From the NCBI GenBank assembly GCA_905181855.1, contig CAJIZE010000020.1, positions 17,725 to 81,724 on the forward strand: DNA of 64,000 bases, in the 5' to 3' direction. Of this stretch, positions 7,931-18,155 are shown piece after piece (position 1 is the stretch's first letter; the number at the start of each line of letters is the position of its first letter). This stretch comes from an uncultured Flavobacteriales bacterium. GTDB lineage: Bacteria > Bacteroidota > Bacteroidia > Flavobacteriales_G > Salibacteraceae. The notes beneath the pieces were generated by a model. The model did no database searches. It worked only from the letters and a program-made list of their open reading frames with translations, and had not been told where the DNA came from. The position numbers were made by a program, and so were the translations under genes.

Positions 7931-9166
7931 ATGAAAAAATACACGAAACTAAGTTTAGCTTTATTAATTTCTGGAAATTTATTAGCTCAAACCAACGACA
8001 ACATTAGCTACAAATCAGGATACACAAATAGTGTTTATTACAGCTTAGAATATGGCGAAATAGCTACAAGCAAAACTTCTGATTGGGACTTGGCAGTTGC
8101 GATTTACTCCACTCAAACTGCTTCAATAATCATAAACGGAGGATTTGGAACTGAGCTGTATCAGTATACCGCAGGCGATACATCTGATTGGAAATCACTT
8201 GACACAGTTGGCTTGTATTCCTCATCCCGTTATAAGCAATGTTTTGATACAGACACTTCTCATTACCTCAGCGCGTTCGAATACAACTCATCCGGGCATC
8301 CAAATTATGGATGGGGCATGTACAATAGCATTACGCACAATGTAATAGGGACTTCATTATTTGTATTAAAAACCCAACTTGGTAAGTATAAAAAGGTTTG
8401 GATAGTTGAGCAGCAAGCCATGCAACAAACTACTACAATTAAAACCTCAGACCTTGATAACTCGAACGAAAAAACATTGGTAATTGACAGAAAAGTACCG
8501 AACAGAAATTACCTGTATGTTGATATAGAAGCTAATACGGTGGAAGACCTTGAACCTTCAAATCAATCTTACGACCTTATTTTCACTAAATACCTTGGTG
8601 ACTTCGGAACATTTACTTATCCTGTTTCTGGCGTGCTTTCTAACATAGGTGTTTCAGTTGCAGAGTCTAGAGGTGTCGATATTGCAGAGGCAGACATGAA
8701 TGCTAATCCTTTTAGCAAAAGAATGAATGTAATTGGCTCAGACTGGAAAAGCTTCAATAACAGCTCTTTTCAATATGACTTGACGGATTCGTTGTCATTT
8801 TTTATTGAAGATAAAGCTAGTAATGTATGGCACCTGTGGTTTACAAGTTTCGAAGGCTCATCAACAGGTAATGTAGAATTCGTAAAGCAAAAAGTACTTT
8901 CCACTTCAGTTTCAAATGATTTGTTAGAATCCAAATTAAACGTTCTAGTATTTCCTAATCCTGCCAACGAGACTTTAAAAATTAATCTACCCAATGAAAA
9001 AACTTTTACCGTAGAGTTAATCAGCGTCACAGGTAAAACCATAATGCACTCAGAAAACCTTAAAGGCAAGCTAAGACTTGATGCATCAGGTTTTGATAGT
9101 GGAATTTATTTACTTAAAGTTGAGAATTCAGAATTTACCAGTATTCAAAAAATAGTTTTGCAATAA
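7931..9166 (+). CDS. HmuY-like secreted protein with type IX sorting domain
   Basis: The 411-residue protein begins with a signal peptide ending near LLAQTN. The body holds repeated HmuY-like blocks (SDWDLAVAIYST, YDLIFTKYLGDF, IGSDWKSFN, WHLWFTSFEG), which in HmuY are strands of the haem-binding fold. The last ~75 residues form a T9SS type A sorting domain (VFPNPANETLKINL, then GIYLLKVEN), so it is probably exported through the type IX system and attached at the surface. It is first in an operon with a TonB-dependent receptor and a second HmuY-like lipoprotein, which points to haem or another iron-containing ligand. Haem binding is inference; ligand residues cannot be fixed by eye. Confidence 0.8.
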   Translation: MKKYTKLSLALLISGNLLAQTNDNISYKSGYTNSVYYSLEYGEIATSKTSDWDLAVAIYSTQTASIIINGGFGTELYQYTAGDTSDWKSLDTVGLYSSSRYKQCFDTDTSHYLSAFEYNSSGHPNYGWGMYNSITHNVIGTSLFVLKTQLGKYKKVWIVEQQAMQQTTTIKTSDLDNSNEKTLVIDRKVPNRNYLYVDIEANTVEDLEPSNQSYDLIFTKYLGDFGTFTYPVSGVLSNIGVSVAESRGVDIAEADMNANPFSKRMNVIGSDWKSFNNSSFQYDLTDSLSFFIEDKASNVWHLWFTSFEGSSTGNVEFVKQKVLSTSVSNDLLESKLNVLVFPNPANETLKINLPNEKTFTVELISVTGKTIMHSENLKGKLRLDASGFDSGIYLLKVENSEFTSIQKIVLQ

Positions 9167-9167
9167 G

Positions 9168-11387
9168 TTGATTTTAAGAGTTTGCTATTTATTCTTTTTA
9201 ATCATATTTACGCTTAACAATCTTGTAGGACAAGTTACCCTGCAAGTGGTTGACGAAAACAACCATCCGCTTGCAGGGGCTCATGTTGTCTCAAACGCTG
9301 ACGACAAAAATAGAGCTCAATTTAGTGTGACTAATTTTAAAGGTTGGGTTGAACTAAATGTAAAAAAGAATTCAATCATTAAAGTTTCACACGTAGGTTT
9401 TTATGATTTTATCGATACGCTAAAATCATCTATCAACAGAACAATTAAACTAACCCCTAATTCGGAATTAATTAATGAGTTTGTTGTGACCGCAACGAAT
9501 GGTAAAACCCGTTCAAATGAGCATTTACACCAGGTGAAAATAATAAACGCTAAAACCATTGCTAGTAAAGGTGCGGTCACATTAAAAGACGCATTAACCA
9601 ACGAATTAAACTTAAATTTATCTCAAGATCAATTTTTAGGCACTGGCTTAACTTTAAATGGTTTAGGTGGTGAAAACATAAAAATTTTAATTGATGGTGT
9701 ACCAGTTATTGGACGATTAAATGGCAACATTGATTTAAGTCAAATCAACCTTAACAATATTGAGCAAATTGAAATTATTGAAGGGCCTGTTTCAGTTGAT
9801 TATGGCAGTAATGCCTTAGGTGGAGTAATTCATCTAATTAGCAAAAAAAACATCCCTAAATCTAAGTTTGTTCTTAATTCTTTTTACGAGTCAGTTGGCA
9901 ATTACAACATTGATGGCCTATTAGGCTTAAAGCACAAAAACTTAAACTTTGGTGTTTTTGCAGGAAGAAATTTCTTTGATGGCTTCAATCCTAACCCATT
10001 CGATGTTCGATTTTTACTTTGGAAACCAAAAGAGCAGTATTTTGGAAAAGCCAATGTGGCATTAAATCTTAATAAATCAATTTTAAAAATATCATCCAAA
10101 GTATTTCGAGAAATCATCCAAAGCAAAGGTTCTCCGCTCGCCCCTTTTAATGAAACGGCCCTTGATCAATATTTCACGACCTACAGAATAGATAACGATT
10201 TTAGTTTCACTAAATACATTAATCAGAACCAGAAAATTGAAATTACATCAGCTTATAATTTGTACAAACGTACTTCTCAAACTTTTTTTAAAAATCTGGT
10301 TACTCTAGCTGAAACCGAAAACTACAATCGTGATGATGAGTTCAAGTTAATTTTCAGTAGAGGAATATATAGTTTCGATAACAACAATAAATTCATACGC
10401 TTCAAAGCAGGCTATCATTTTAACAAAGAAATTTCAGAAGGAGAACGAATTGAATCAAACATTCAGTCTATTACCGATATGGCAATTTTTAGCACAGCAA
10501 ATTTTTCCTTTTTCAATAACAAAAGCTTAACCTTTAAGCCAGGATTAAGGTATAGCTATAATTCTGCATTTAAATCACCATTAATACCTTCGATAAATAT
10601 TAAATATGATTTCCCAAAAAATATAATTTTTAGAGCTTCTTACTCAAAAGGGTTCAGGGCTCCGTCTTTAAAAGAACTTTACTTTGTTTTTGTTGACATT
10701 AACCACAATATTCTTGGAAATAAAGAATTAAAATCAGAGTCAGGCAACCATTTCACGGGCTCTGTCAATCTATCAATAAAAAATATGCATGTTAAGATTA
10801 GTGGGTTTCATAACAGTATTAAAAATCAAATTCAGTCGGTCCAAAAATCTATACTTAGCGATTCTCAAGAATATCAATTTCAAAATATTGCAGCTTTTAA
10901 ATCCAAAGGAGGCTCTGTCAATTTCGCCAAAAACCTTAAGCAACTTTCAGTTTCAGTTGGAGGAAGTTATATTGGCTTAAATCAGAATGCCGAGATTAGT
11001 TCATCTAACTTTATTTGTTATCATGAACTGCAGTCTAATGTTTCTTATGATTTTACTAAATACAAAACTAAAGCAGCTGTTTATTTTAAGAATACAGGCA
11101 AACAACCCTTTTTATACTCTGAGTTTTCACCCTCCAATAATTCCGAACTAGTTAAAAAAGGTTTTATTGAAGCCTACAATTCTCTCGATGCGAGTATTTC
11201 ATTCTCTATTTTTAAACAAAAGCTAAACATTGTTTTTTTTGCTAAAAACCTTTTTAATATCACAAATTTAAATCAAAATGGTACTTTAAACGCTTCCGCT
11301 CACTCTACAAACCAAAGTTTAATACCTTCCTTTTGGGGTAGAAGTTTTGGAGCGAAATTATCATACCATATGAGTAAAAATAAATGA
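9168..11387 (+). CDS. TonB-dependent outer membrane receptor (HmuR-like)
   Basis: The 739-residue protein starts at a TTG one base after the previous stop; a signal peptide follows directly (LFFLIIFTLNNLVGQ), so this start fits. Residues ~22-95 are a carboxypeptidase-regulatory-like domain (VDENNHPLAGAHVV). The plug domain follows at ~110-225 (IKILIDGVPVIGR, IEIIEGPVSVDYGSNALGG), then a 22-strand-type beta barrel with FRAPSLKELYF and a C-terminal aromatic-rich strand. It should import its ligand across the outer membrane using TonB energy. Flanking HmuY-like genes on both sides suggest haem. It overlaps the next gene by four bases (ATGA). Confidence 0.9.
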   Translation: MILRVCYLFFLIIFTLNNLVGQVTLQVVDENNHPLAGAHVVSNADDKNRAQFSVTNFKGWVELNVKKNSIIKVSHVGFYDFIDTLKSSINRTIKLTPNSELINEFVVTATNGKTRSNEHLHQVKIINAKTIASKGAVTLKDALTNELNLNLSQDQFLGTGLTLNGLGGENIKILIDGVPVIGRLNGNIDLSQINLNNIEQIEIIEGPVSVDYGSNALGGVIHLISKKNIPKSKFVLNSFYESVGNYNIDGLLGLKHKNLNFGVFAGRNFFDGFNPNPFDVRFLLWKPKEQYFGKANVALNLNKSILKISSKVFREIIQSKGSPLAPFNETALDQYFTTYRIDNDFSFTKYINQNQKIEITSAYNLYKRTSQTFFKNLVTLAETENYNRDDEFKLIFSRGIYSFDNNNKFIRFKAGYHFNKEISEGERIESNIQSITDMAIFSTANFSFFNNKSLTFKPGLRYSYNSAFKSPLIPSINIKYDFPKNIIFRASYSKGFRAPSLKELYFVFVDINHNILGNKELKSESGNHFTGSVNLSIKNMHVKISGFHNSIKNQIQSVQKSILSDSQEYQFQNIAAFKSKGGSVNFAKNLKQLSVSVGGSYIGLNQNAEISSSNFICYHELQSNVSYDFTKYKTKAAVYFKNTGKQPFLYSEFSPSNNSELVKKGFIEAYNSLDASISFSIFKQKLNIVFFAKNLFNITNLNQNGTLNASAHSTNQSLIPSFWGRSFGAKLSYHMSKNK

Positions 11388-12388
11388 AAAAAAAGATTCT
11401 CTTTATTTGCCTTATTTTTACTCTATCAGGTTGTTTTAAAGAGGACCTCCCGATTGAAGCTTATCAATCATCCTCTGATATTTTTACCAATCAAGTAGAA
11501 GTTGGGCCTTTTTACAGAAATCAAGTTTTCTTCGATCTTGAAACCAATAAAATTATATCAAGTAACGACCGTTCTGTTTGGGACTTAGCGTTTGTAAACG
11601 AAGTAGCCTCAAGTGCTATTTTTTTAAACTCCTCAAAATTCATGAAAGTTGGCATCACAAATTCAACCGACTTTGTTACTTGTTCTGAAAAAGAGATCTA
11701 TGAATGGAAATTTGATAATCCTTCAGGTGACAAAAATGAGTCAGCACTATCTAGTTTTATTGTCGATTTCGATAACCTCAAAACCGCAACCAAAAAAGTC
11801 TTTTTTATTGATCGAGGTTATACACCAGATGGGAATGAAATTGGTTTAATAAAACTACAAATTATTAATTTTACGGATTCAACTTACAGTATTAAATTTT
11901 GTAACGTAAGCAACAACATAATTTACGAACATCAAATATTGAAATCAGAATTAACCTCCTTTAATTATTTCAGCTTTGATGACGGTGGCAAAACTGTTAA
12001 GGTTGCTCCTCCAAAAACTCAATGGGATCTTCAATTTACGCAATACACAACTAGAGTCCAGCAAACCGCAACCGGAATCACAGAAGATTACTTGGTAAAT
12101 GGCGTTTTATTAAACACTGAAAGCACATTTGCCGTTTTAGAAGATTTAAAAGAATTTGATCAAATAAATCACAAAGACCTACCCAATTACTCTTTATCAA
12201 ATCAATACGATGTAATCGGATACGATTGGAAGGAATATAATTTCCAAACCCAGAGTTATGAAATATTAGATGACAATACATATTTAATAAAAACTCAAGA
12301 AGGGAATTTCTTCAAACTTCGCTTTACTTCATTTTTAAATAATACTGGTGAAAGAGGTTTTCCAACTTTTAACTTTAGCAAGTTTTAA
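11384..12388 (+). CDS. HmuY family lipoprotein
   Basis: The 334-residue protein has a lipoprotein signal peptide with the lipobox LSGC (Cys17), so it is probably anchored in the outer membrane. HmuY-like blocks include SVWDLAFVNEVASSAIFLN near residue 65, TQWDLQFTQYTTRVQ near residue 210 and YDWKEYNF near the end. HmuY proteins capture haem and hand it to the partner TonB receptor. It is the third gene of the operon, overlapping the receptor gene. It resembles the first gene of the operon in domain content but carries a lipid anchor in place of a T9SS tail. Confidence 0.85.
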   Translation: MKKKILFICLIFTLSGCFKEDLPIEAYQSSSDIFTNQVEVGPFYRNQVFFDLETNKIISSNDRSVWDLAFVNEVASSAIFLNSSKFMKVGITNSTDFVTCSEKEIYEWKFDNPSGDKNESALSSFIVDFDNLKTATKKVFFIDRGYTPDGNEIGLIKLQIINFTDSTYSIKFCNVSNNIIYEHQILKSELTSFNYFSFDDGGKTVKVAPPKTQWDLQFTQYTTRVQQTATGITEDYLVNGVLLNTESTFAVLEDLKEFDQINHKDLPNYSLSNQYDVIGYDWKEYNFQTQSYEILDDNTYLIKTQEGNFFKLRFTSFLNNTGERGFPTFNFSKF

Positions 12389-12510
12389 AACCACTTTATC
12401 TTGAATAGAGCAACGACCAATAATCACCTTTGGGCTTGATTTGTTTAATTAACATATTTTGGGAATGCAAATACAAATTGCTAAGCAACTTTTAATACAA
12501 TCAAAAAAGC

Positions 12511-12518
12511 TACTTTTG
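12511..12518 (+). promoter_or_regulatory. -7 box upstream of tig
   Basis: TACTTTTG, a full match to the Bacteroidota TAnnTTTG element, 26 bases before the ATG of the trigger factor gene. No clear TTG is found at the expected distance, so this rests on the -7 box alone. Confidence 0.5.
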
Positions 12519-12544
12519 CACTCCATTTTTAAAAACCAAATTTG

Positions 12545-13954
12545 ATGGATGTAAATCAGAACAACATTGACGCAAATAATGCTAAAGTTACCGTAAAAGT
12601 AACTCCTGAAGATTACGAAGCACAAGTAAAAAAAATCTTAGTAGATTACCAGAAAAAAGCTAACATGCCAGGTTTCAGACCGGGAAAAGTTCCTTTTGGA
12701 ATGGTTAAAAAAATGTACGGTAATTCAGTTTTAGCAGAAGAAATAAATAAAGTTTTAATGGATGGCCTGTATAAGCACATTAACGACAATAAATTAGCCG
12801 TTTTAGGAAATCCAATGCCAAATGAGGAGGAAGGAAATAAAATTGACATTGAAAACGACACAACATTTGAATTTTCATACGATTTAGGTTTATCCCCAGA
12901 GTTTGATATTAATCTTTCAGAAAAAGACAAATACAACTTTTACAACATCACTATTGATGATGATTTAATCAAAAAGTACACGAAGGATATCGCTAAAAGA
13001 TATGGCAAAGTGGAAGAAGCTGAAGCTACCATTGACACAGATATGATTTCAGGTGAGTTCAAAGAACTCAACGACGATGGTTCTGTTAAAGAAGGTGGGA
13101 TTAGTCATACTTCAACAATTGCTATCGAGTATATTGAGGATAAAAAAGCACAGAAAACCTTAATTGGTCTTAAAAAAGATGATACTTTAACTGTTGACCC
13201 AGTTAAGTTAAGTAAAGGTACTGCCGATTTAGCAGCTATGCTAAACGTCAGCAAAGCAAAAGCAGAAAACATAAAAGGTAAGTATAGTGTTTCTATAAAG
13301 CACATTTACAGAATGGCTCCTGCCGAGGTAAATCAAGAATTGTTTGATAAAGCTTTTGGAGAAGGAACAGTTAAAACTACTGAAGAGTTTGAAACAAGAA
13401 TTTCTGAAGAATTAACCAAAGCGCTAAGTGAAGATGCTGACAAGTTTTTGAAAAAAGAAGTTGCAGATGCGCTAATGGGTAAACTAAAATTAGAATTGCC
13501 TGATGCTTTCTTGAAAAGATGGTTAATGGAGACCAACAAAGACAATGACAAACTTACTCCTGAAACTTTGGTTGAAGAGTATCCTGAATATGCAAAAGGA
13601 TTACGTTGGACATTGATTGAAAATAAATTAGTTGAAAACAATGGCATTAAAATAGAGCCTGAAGAAGCAGAAAATAAAGCCAAGGAATTGTTTAAGATGC
13701 AAATGTCACAATATGGTTACCCTGAGGTATCAGATGAGCAATTAACTGAGGCCGCAAAAAATATTCTTGGAAAAGAGGAAGATGCGAAACGTATTTACGA
13801 TGATTTAATGGACAAAAAGATGGTTACTTTCTTTAAAGATACATTGACTTTAAAAGAAAAAGAAGTGTCATTCGACGAATTTGTTAAATTAGCCTCTGGC
13901 AAACCTGCAAAAGGAAAAGTAATGGAAGCCTTAGGAAACTTAGTTAAATTCTAA
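12545..13954 (+). CDS. tig: Trigger factor, ribosome-associated chaperone
   Basis: Trigger factor binds ribosomal protein L23 near the exit tunnel and shields nascent chains. The protein is 469 residues from the ATG; a TTG just before it would add one residue. The ribosome-binding N-domain carries the signature region PGFRPGKVPFGMVKKMYG (about residues 42-60). The middle (~150-250) would be the PPIase domain, which is diverged as is common in this phylum. The C-terminal chaperone domain follows. The gene begins a tig-clpP-clpX run, the classic arrangement, with 13 bases to clpP. Confidence 0.93.
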   Translation: MDVNQNNIDANNAKVTVKVTPEDYEAQVKKILVDYQKKANMPGFRPGKVPFGMVKKMYGNSVLAEEINKVLMDGLYKHINDNKLAVLGNPMPNEEEGNKIDIENDTTFEFSYDLGLSPEFDINLSEKDKYNFYNITIDDDLIKKYTKDIAKRYGKVEEAEATIDTDMISGEFKELNDDGSVKEGGISHTSTIAIEYIEDKKAQKTLIGLKKDDTLTVDPVKLSKGTADLAAMLNVSKAKAENIKGKYSVSIKHIYRMAPAEVNQELFDKAFGEGTVKTTEEFETRISEELTKALSEDADKFLKKEVADALMGKLKLELPDAFLKRWLMETNKDNDKLTPETLVEEYPEYAKGLRWTLIENKLVENNGIKIEPEEAENKAKELFKMQMSQYGYPEVSDEQLTEAAKNILGKEEDAKRIYDDLMDKKMVTFFKDTLTLKEKEVSFDEFVKLASGKPAKGKVMEALGNLVKF

Positions 13955-13967
13955 CAACAATATTATA

Positions 13968-14645
13968 ATGAATAAAGAAGAGTTCAGAAAATACGCCATA
14001 AAACATAAAGGAATCAGCAGCATGGTTGTTGATCCATTTATTGAATCAACAGCTAAAGGTTATGTTAATTCCATGACTCCATATATTATTGAGGAACGAC
14101 AGTTAAATGTTGCTCAAATGGATGTTTTTTCGCGTTTAATGATGGATAGAATCATCTTTTTAGGAACTGGTATTGACGATCAAATTGCCAACATCATACA
14201 AGCTCAACTTCTCTTTTTAGAGTCGGTTGATAATAAAAAAGATATCCAAATTTATTTGAATTCTCCTGGAGGATCTGTTCATGCAGGTTTAGGCATTTAT
14301 GACACTATGCAATACATCAATTGTGATGTTGCAACAATTTGCACTGGTATGGCTGCCTCAATGGGTGCTGTTTTACTTTGTGCTGGTGCAGATGGTAAAC
14401 GTACTGCCTTACCTCACGCTCGTGTTATGATTCATCAACCAATGGGCGGTGCTCAAGGTCAAGCTTCTGATATGGAGATTACGGTAAGAGAAGTACTTAA
14501 ACTTAAAAAAGAGCTTTACGACATTATTTCTAAACATTCAAAACAAGGTTTTAATAAAGTTCAGAAAGATAGTGATCGTGATTATTGGATGACTGCCAAA
14601 GAAGCGAAAGCTTATGGTATGATAGATGAAGTTTTAGGAGCTTAA
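13968..14645 (+). CDS. clpP: ATP-dependent Clp protease proteolytic subunit
   Basis: The 225-residue serine protease forms the tetradecameric proteolytic chamber used by ClpX. The catalytic Ser131 lies in [11 protein letters not shown] and His156 in [10 protein letters not shown]; the Asp is in the DRDYWM block near the end. The N-terminal extension of about 30 residues is slightly longer than in E. coli. It is followed one base later by clpX. Confidence 0.96.
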   Translation: MNKEEFRKYAIKHKGISSMVVDPFIESTAKGYVNSMTPYIIEERQLNVAQMDVFSRLMMDRIIFLGTGIDDQIANIIQAQLLFLESVDNKKDIQIYLNSPGGSVHAGLGIYDTMQYINCDVATICTGMAASMGAVLLCAGADGKRTALPHARVMIHQPMGGAQGQASDMEITVREVLKLKKELYDIISKHSKQGFNKVQKDSDRDYWMTAKEAKAYGMIDEVLGA

Positions 14646-14646
14646 G

Positions 14647-15879
14647 ATGCGCGAACAAGATACAAAGTGTTCGTTTTGTGGTCGACCTAAAACTGAGGTA
14701 AATGTTCTAATTGCTGGCATCTCAGGTCATATTTGTGATAGGTGCATAGGCCAAGCAAAGCAGATAGTTCACGAAGAGGAAACTAGCATTGCAAGTACTC
14801 AGATTTCGCAAAGCATTAACTTGCTTAAACCTCATGATATAAAAGCGCATCTTGATGAGCATGTTATTGGTCAGGATGATGCTAAGAAAGTACTATCAGT
14901 TGCAGTTTACAACCACTACAAAAGACTAACACAAAAAGCCTCTGATGACGATGTTGAGATTGAAAAATCGAATGTTGTTTTAGTTGGTGAAACTGGAACA
15001 GGTAAAACACTTTTAGCGAAAACTATTGCTAAGGTCCTTAACGTTCCGTTTTGTATTGCCGATGCAACTGTAATTACTGAAGCAGGTTATGTTGGTGAAG
15101 ATGTTGAAGCCATCTTAACCAAATTGTATCAGTCGGCTGATTATAATGTTGACCAAGCTCAAAGAGGAATTGTCTTTATTGATGAAATTGATAAAATATC
15201 ACGTAAAAGTGATAATCCTTCAATAACACGTGATGTTTCAGGTGAAGGCGTTCAACAAGCTTTGTTAAAGTTACTGGAAGGTTCAGAAGTTGGAGTTCCG
15301 CCTCAAGGAGGAAGAAAACATCCTGAACAAAAATTGGTTCAAATCAACACCAAAAATATATTATTTGTTTGTGGAGGCGCCTTTGATGGAATGGACAAAA
15401 TTATTGGTAGAAGACTAAATACCACAGCTGTTGGCTATAGCTCAACGATGGATCGCGAAAGAATAGATTCAGAAAACCTGTTGAAGTATATTACTCCTAC
15501 GGATCTGCGTAAATTTGGATTGATTCCTGAGTTAATTGGTCGTTTCCCAGTATTATCTTTTTTAAATCCGTTAGATCCGGTTACACTGAGACGAATTCTA
15601 ACCGAGCCAAAAAATGCCATCATCAAACAATACATTAAGTTGTTTGAAATGGAAAACATTACACTTTCTTTTGAGAAAAAAGTATTGGATTACATGGTTG
15701 AAAAAGCAATGGAGTTTAAACTTGGTGCTCGTGGATTAAGATCTATATGTGAAAACATTATGCTTGATGCAATGTATGACATGCCTTCAGCTAAAGATAT
15801 AAAAGAGTTTAAAATTACGCTTGGTTACGCTAAAAAGCAGTTTGAGAAATCTAGTTTAAACCAATTGAAGGTTGCTTAA
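14647..15879 (+). CDS. clpX: ATP-dependent Clp protease ATP-binding subunit
   Basis: ClpX unfolds tagged substrates and feeds them to ClpP. The 410-residue chain has the N-terminal zinc-binding domain (C8, C11, C30, C33), Walker A GETGTGKT, the pore loop GYVG in [11 protein letters not shown], Walker [10 protein letters not shown], and the LIGRFP block that follows sensor 1. The C-terminal domain includes [19 protein letters not shown]. The stop codon directly abuts the stop of the convergent lipoprotein gene, leaving no intergenic base. Confidence 0.97.
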   Translation: MREQDTKCSFCGRPKTEVNVLIAGISGHICDRCIGQAKQIVHEEETSIASTQISQSINLLKPHDIKAHLDEHVIGQDDAKKVLSVAVYNHYKRLTQKASDDDVEIEKSNVVLVGETGTGKTLLAKTIAKVLNVPFCIADATVITEAGYVGEDVEAILTKLYQSADYNVDQAQRGIVFIDEIDKISRKSDNPSITRDVSGEGVQQALLKLLEGSEVGVPPQGGRKHPEQKLVQINTKNILFVCGGAFDGMDKIIGRRLNTTAVGYSSTMDRERIDSENLLKYITPTDLRKFGLIPELIGRFPVLSFLNPLDPVTLRRILTEPKNAIIKQYIKLFEMENITLSFEKKVLDYMVEKAMEFKLGARGLRSICENIMLDAMYDMPSAKDIKEFKITLGYAKKQFEKSSLNQLKVA

Positions 15880-16698
15880 TTAATCGATAGTAATATCGAA
15901 TTCTTTTACTCCTATATTTACCTGAACAAGATTTTCACATAGGCCTTCGCCAAAATCAATCTCTCTGAAAAGAACATTTTCGGGTTGCATTAAAATTGTT
16001 CCAAAGTTTATCCAGTTACATGATAATGTCCAAATCATTGATTTAGTAGTTTCTGCTCGGTATGAACTTCCATTGTAGGCTAGTGCTTTAACTTTATCAT
16101 CAACGAAATAGATATCATCATCGTATGTTGCTGTTGTATGGCCTGCCTGCCACGACCAAGTTTTATTAGCACTCCACTCTACAATTATTGTATCAGCAAA
16201 CATGTGCCCTTTTCTTATTGTTGATTCGTATGTTTTAAAGCCATCTACAATACCAATATTTAAAACGGTATCTTCTATTTCTAATTCAATATCATTGATA
16301 AAATAGTTTCGGGAAATGACCCGAAACGAAGATTTGTTGTTTTTAAAAGCACTCCAAATTTTTATTTTCAACTCACCATTACGAGTTCTACCATCCAAGC
16401 AAACATTATTGCTGTCAGCACCAAAATTAACAGTTACTTCAACAGGATAAGTTGTATTCGAATAAGTTAAGGATTTTATAGCCGTTTCATTCTTTTTTAA
16501 TTCGGTAATGGCTGTCAAAAAATCACCGTCAGAAAACACCTTGTGTGCCCAAATAAAGCCATCAGAGAAGTACTGTTCTGACATTATATGGCTTTTAGCT
16601 CCTGAAACATCAGTATCCTGATTTCTTATATTGTCATCACAAGAGGACAATGAGGCTATCAAAAGTAATAGTACCGCTATATTTTTAATGCTCAGCAT
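15880..16698 (-). CDS. Uncharacterised lipoprotein
   Basis: I do not recognise a family. The 272-residue protein starts with a lipoprotein signal peptide (LLLLIASLSSCDDN) with Cys20 as the lipid attachment site, so it is probably in the outer membrane or facing the periplasm. The rest is rich in beta-strand-like alternation and Trp (TWSWQAG, WTLSCNWINFG). Two related-looking hydrophilic halves may each be a beta domain. It has no obvious operon partner: clpX is convergent, and folA lies 22 bases upstream on the same strand, so co-transcription with thyA-folA is possible. Confidence 0.7.
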   Translation of the reverse strand: MLSIKNIAVLLLLIASLSSCDDNIRNQDTDVSGAKSHIMSEQYFSDGFIWAHKVFSDGDFLTAITELKKNETAIKSLTYSNTTYPVEVTVNFGADSNNVCLDGRTRNGELKIKIWSAFKNNKSSFRVISRNYFINDIELEIEDTVLNIGIVDGFKTYESTIRKGHMFADTIIVEWSANKTWSWQAGHTTATYDDDIYFVDDKVKALAYNGSSYRAETTKSMIWTLSCNWINFGTILMQPENVLFREIDFGEGLCENLVQVNIGVKEFDITID

Positions 16699-16720
16699 AA
16701 TTCTTTAAAACCCGAAAGTA

Positions 16721-17230
16721 TTAATTCTTTTTTATATAAGTTACATAATCAAACGAATGAGGATGCTTATCATCCATACCATGGTGAATTCGCTCAACTT
16801 CTTGCCATTTATCTTTATCAAATTCAGGGAAAAGCACATCGCCTTCAAAGGCTTGGTTAATTTCAGTGATGTACATTTTATCAACTAAATTTAAATCTAA
16901 GCAGTCTTTATAAATTTGACCTCCCCCAATTATAAAGGCTTCATCTTCATTTTGTTCAACACAATAATCCAATGAACTTTCAATCGTATCAAATTTGGTG
17001 CAACCTGGAGCTTCATACTGCTCATCTCGAGTTAGAATTATATTTGGTCTACCTTTAAAAGGTCTGAATGCAGGAGGAATTGAATCATAATTCTTACGAC
17101 CCATTATTACATGATGACCCATCGTTTTTTTAACAAAAAACTTCATATCATCAGGTAATCTCCAAATCAATCTATTGTTTTTACCTATTGCTCTATTGCT
17201 TGCTACTGCAACTATAATTGATCTTATCAT
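16721..17230 (-). CDS. folA: Dihydrofolate reductase
   Basis: Reduces dihydrofolate to tetrahydrofolate with NADPH. The 169-residue length is typical. Conserved blocks are [22 protein letters not shown] (catalytic acid Asp28), [20 protein letters not shown] and the nucleotide-binding [11 protein letters not shown]. The gene overlaps thyA by four bases, so the two enzymes of the dTMP cycle are translationally coupled. Confidence 0.97.
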   Translation of the reverse strand: MIRSIIVAVASNRAIGKNNRLIWRLPDDMKFFVKKTMGHHVIMGRKNYDSIPPAFRPFKGRPNIILTRDEQYEAPGCTKFDTIESSLDYCVEQNEDEAFIIGGGQIYKDCLDLNLVDKMYITEINQAFEGDVLFPEFDKDKWQEVERIHHGMDDKHPHSFDYVTYIKKN

Positions 17231-18021
17231 ATTGCAACAGCTGCTTTTATATGAGGGTGAGGTTCATATCCTTCCAAGGTGAAATCTTCGTATTTAAAAC
17301 TAAATATATCCTTTACCTTAGGATTAATTTTCATCGCAGGCAACGGTCTAAATTCTCTTGAGAGTTGTAATTCGGTTTGTTCTATATGATTTGAGTATAA
17401 ATGTGCATCGCCAAAAGTGTGTACAAAATCGCCTACTTCAAGACCACAAACTTGAGCAACCATCATAGTCAATAAGGCGTAACTTGCAATGTTAAAAGGA
17501 ACGCCTAAAAAGGTATCAGCACTTCTTTGATAAAGTTGACAGGAGAGTTTACCATCTGCAACATAAAATTGAAAAAAAGTATGGCAGGGTGGTAAAGCCA
17601 TATTATCAACTTCCGCAACATTCCAAGCAGAAACTATATGACGTCTCGAATTTGGATTGTTTTTTATTTGCTCGATAACCTTCGAAATTTGATCTATCTG
17701 TCCTCCTGAAGGTGTTGGCCAGCTTCTCCATTGATGACCATAAACTGGACCTAAATCTCCATTCTCATCCGCCCAATCATCCCAAATACGAACACCGTTA
17801 TCTTTAAGATATTTTATATTAGTATCGCCCTGTAAAAACCAAAGTAGTTCATGAATGATAGACCGTAAGTGAAGCTTTTTAGTTGTAATCACAGGAAACC
17901 CTTGACTTAAATCAAACCTCATTTGATAACCAAAAACGCTCGTTGTTCCAGTTCCCGTTCTGTCTCCTTTTTGAGTTCCTTCTTTGAGAATATGCTGCAG
18001 AAGATTGTGGTATTGTCGCAT
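17227..18021 (-). CDS. thyA: Thymidylate synthase
   Basis: Makes dTMP from dUMP using methylene-tetrahydrofolate. The 264-residue length equals that of E. coli ThyA. Active-site Cys146 lies in [12 protein letters not shown]; other signatures are [13 protein letters not shown] and [18 protein letters not shown]. It produces dihydrofolate, which the overlapping folA product recycles. The 134-base gap upstream holds only a weak hairpin near 18060-18090. Confidence 0.97.
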   Translation of the reverse strand: MRQYHNLLQHILKEGTQKGDRTGTGTTSVFGYQMRFDLSQGFPVITTKKLHLRSIIHELLWFLQGDTNIKYLKDNGVRIWDDWADENGDLGPVYGHQWRSWPTPSGGQIDQISKVIEQIKNNPNSRRHIVSAWNVAEVDNMALPPCHTFFQFYVADGKLSCQLYQRSADTFLGVPFNIASYALLTMMVAQVCGLEVGDFVHTFGDAHLYSNHIEQTELQLSREFRPLPAMKINPKVKDIFSFKYEDFTLEGYEPHPHIKAAVAI

Positions 18022-18155
18022 AAAAATGTTCTTTCTGCAAAGATGGCTGGTGATTGAATTTAAAGAATCATCTCAACGAGATTCTTTTAAACAAAAAGCA
18101 ATTATTTATTAAGAAAATTGAATTCGGTATTCACTTCAAAACCCTTGAATGGATC

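Noticed and set aside
9168..11387. TonB receptor operon as a SusC/SusD polysaccharide locus
   Set aside because: No SusD-like gene is present, the receptor is short for SusC, and the flanking proteins are HmuY-like.
18060..18092. Hairpin between the DUF7935-like gene and thyA as a terminator
   Set aside because: The stem is broken by mismatches and lacks a proper T-run, so the evidence is too weak to list.
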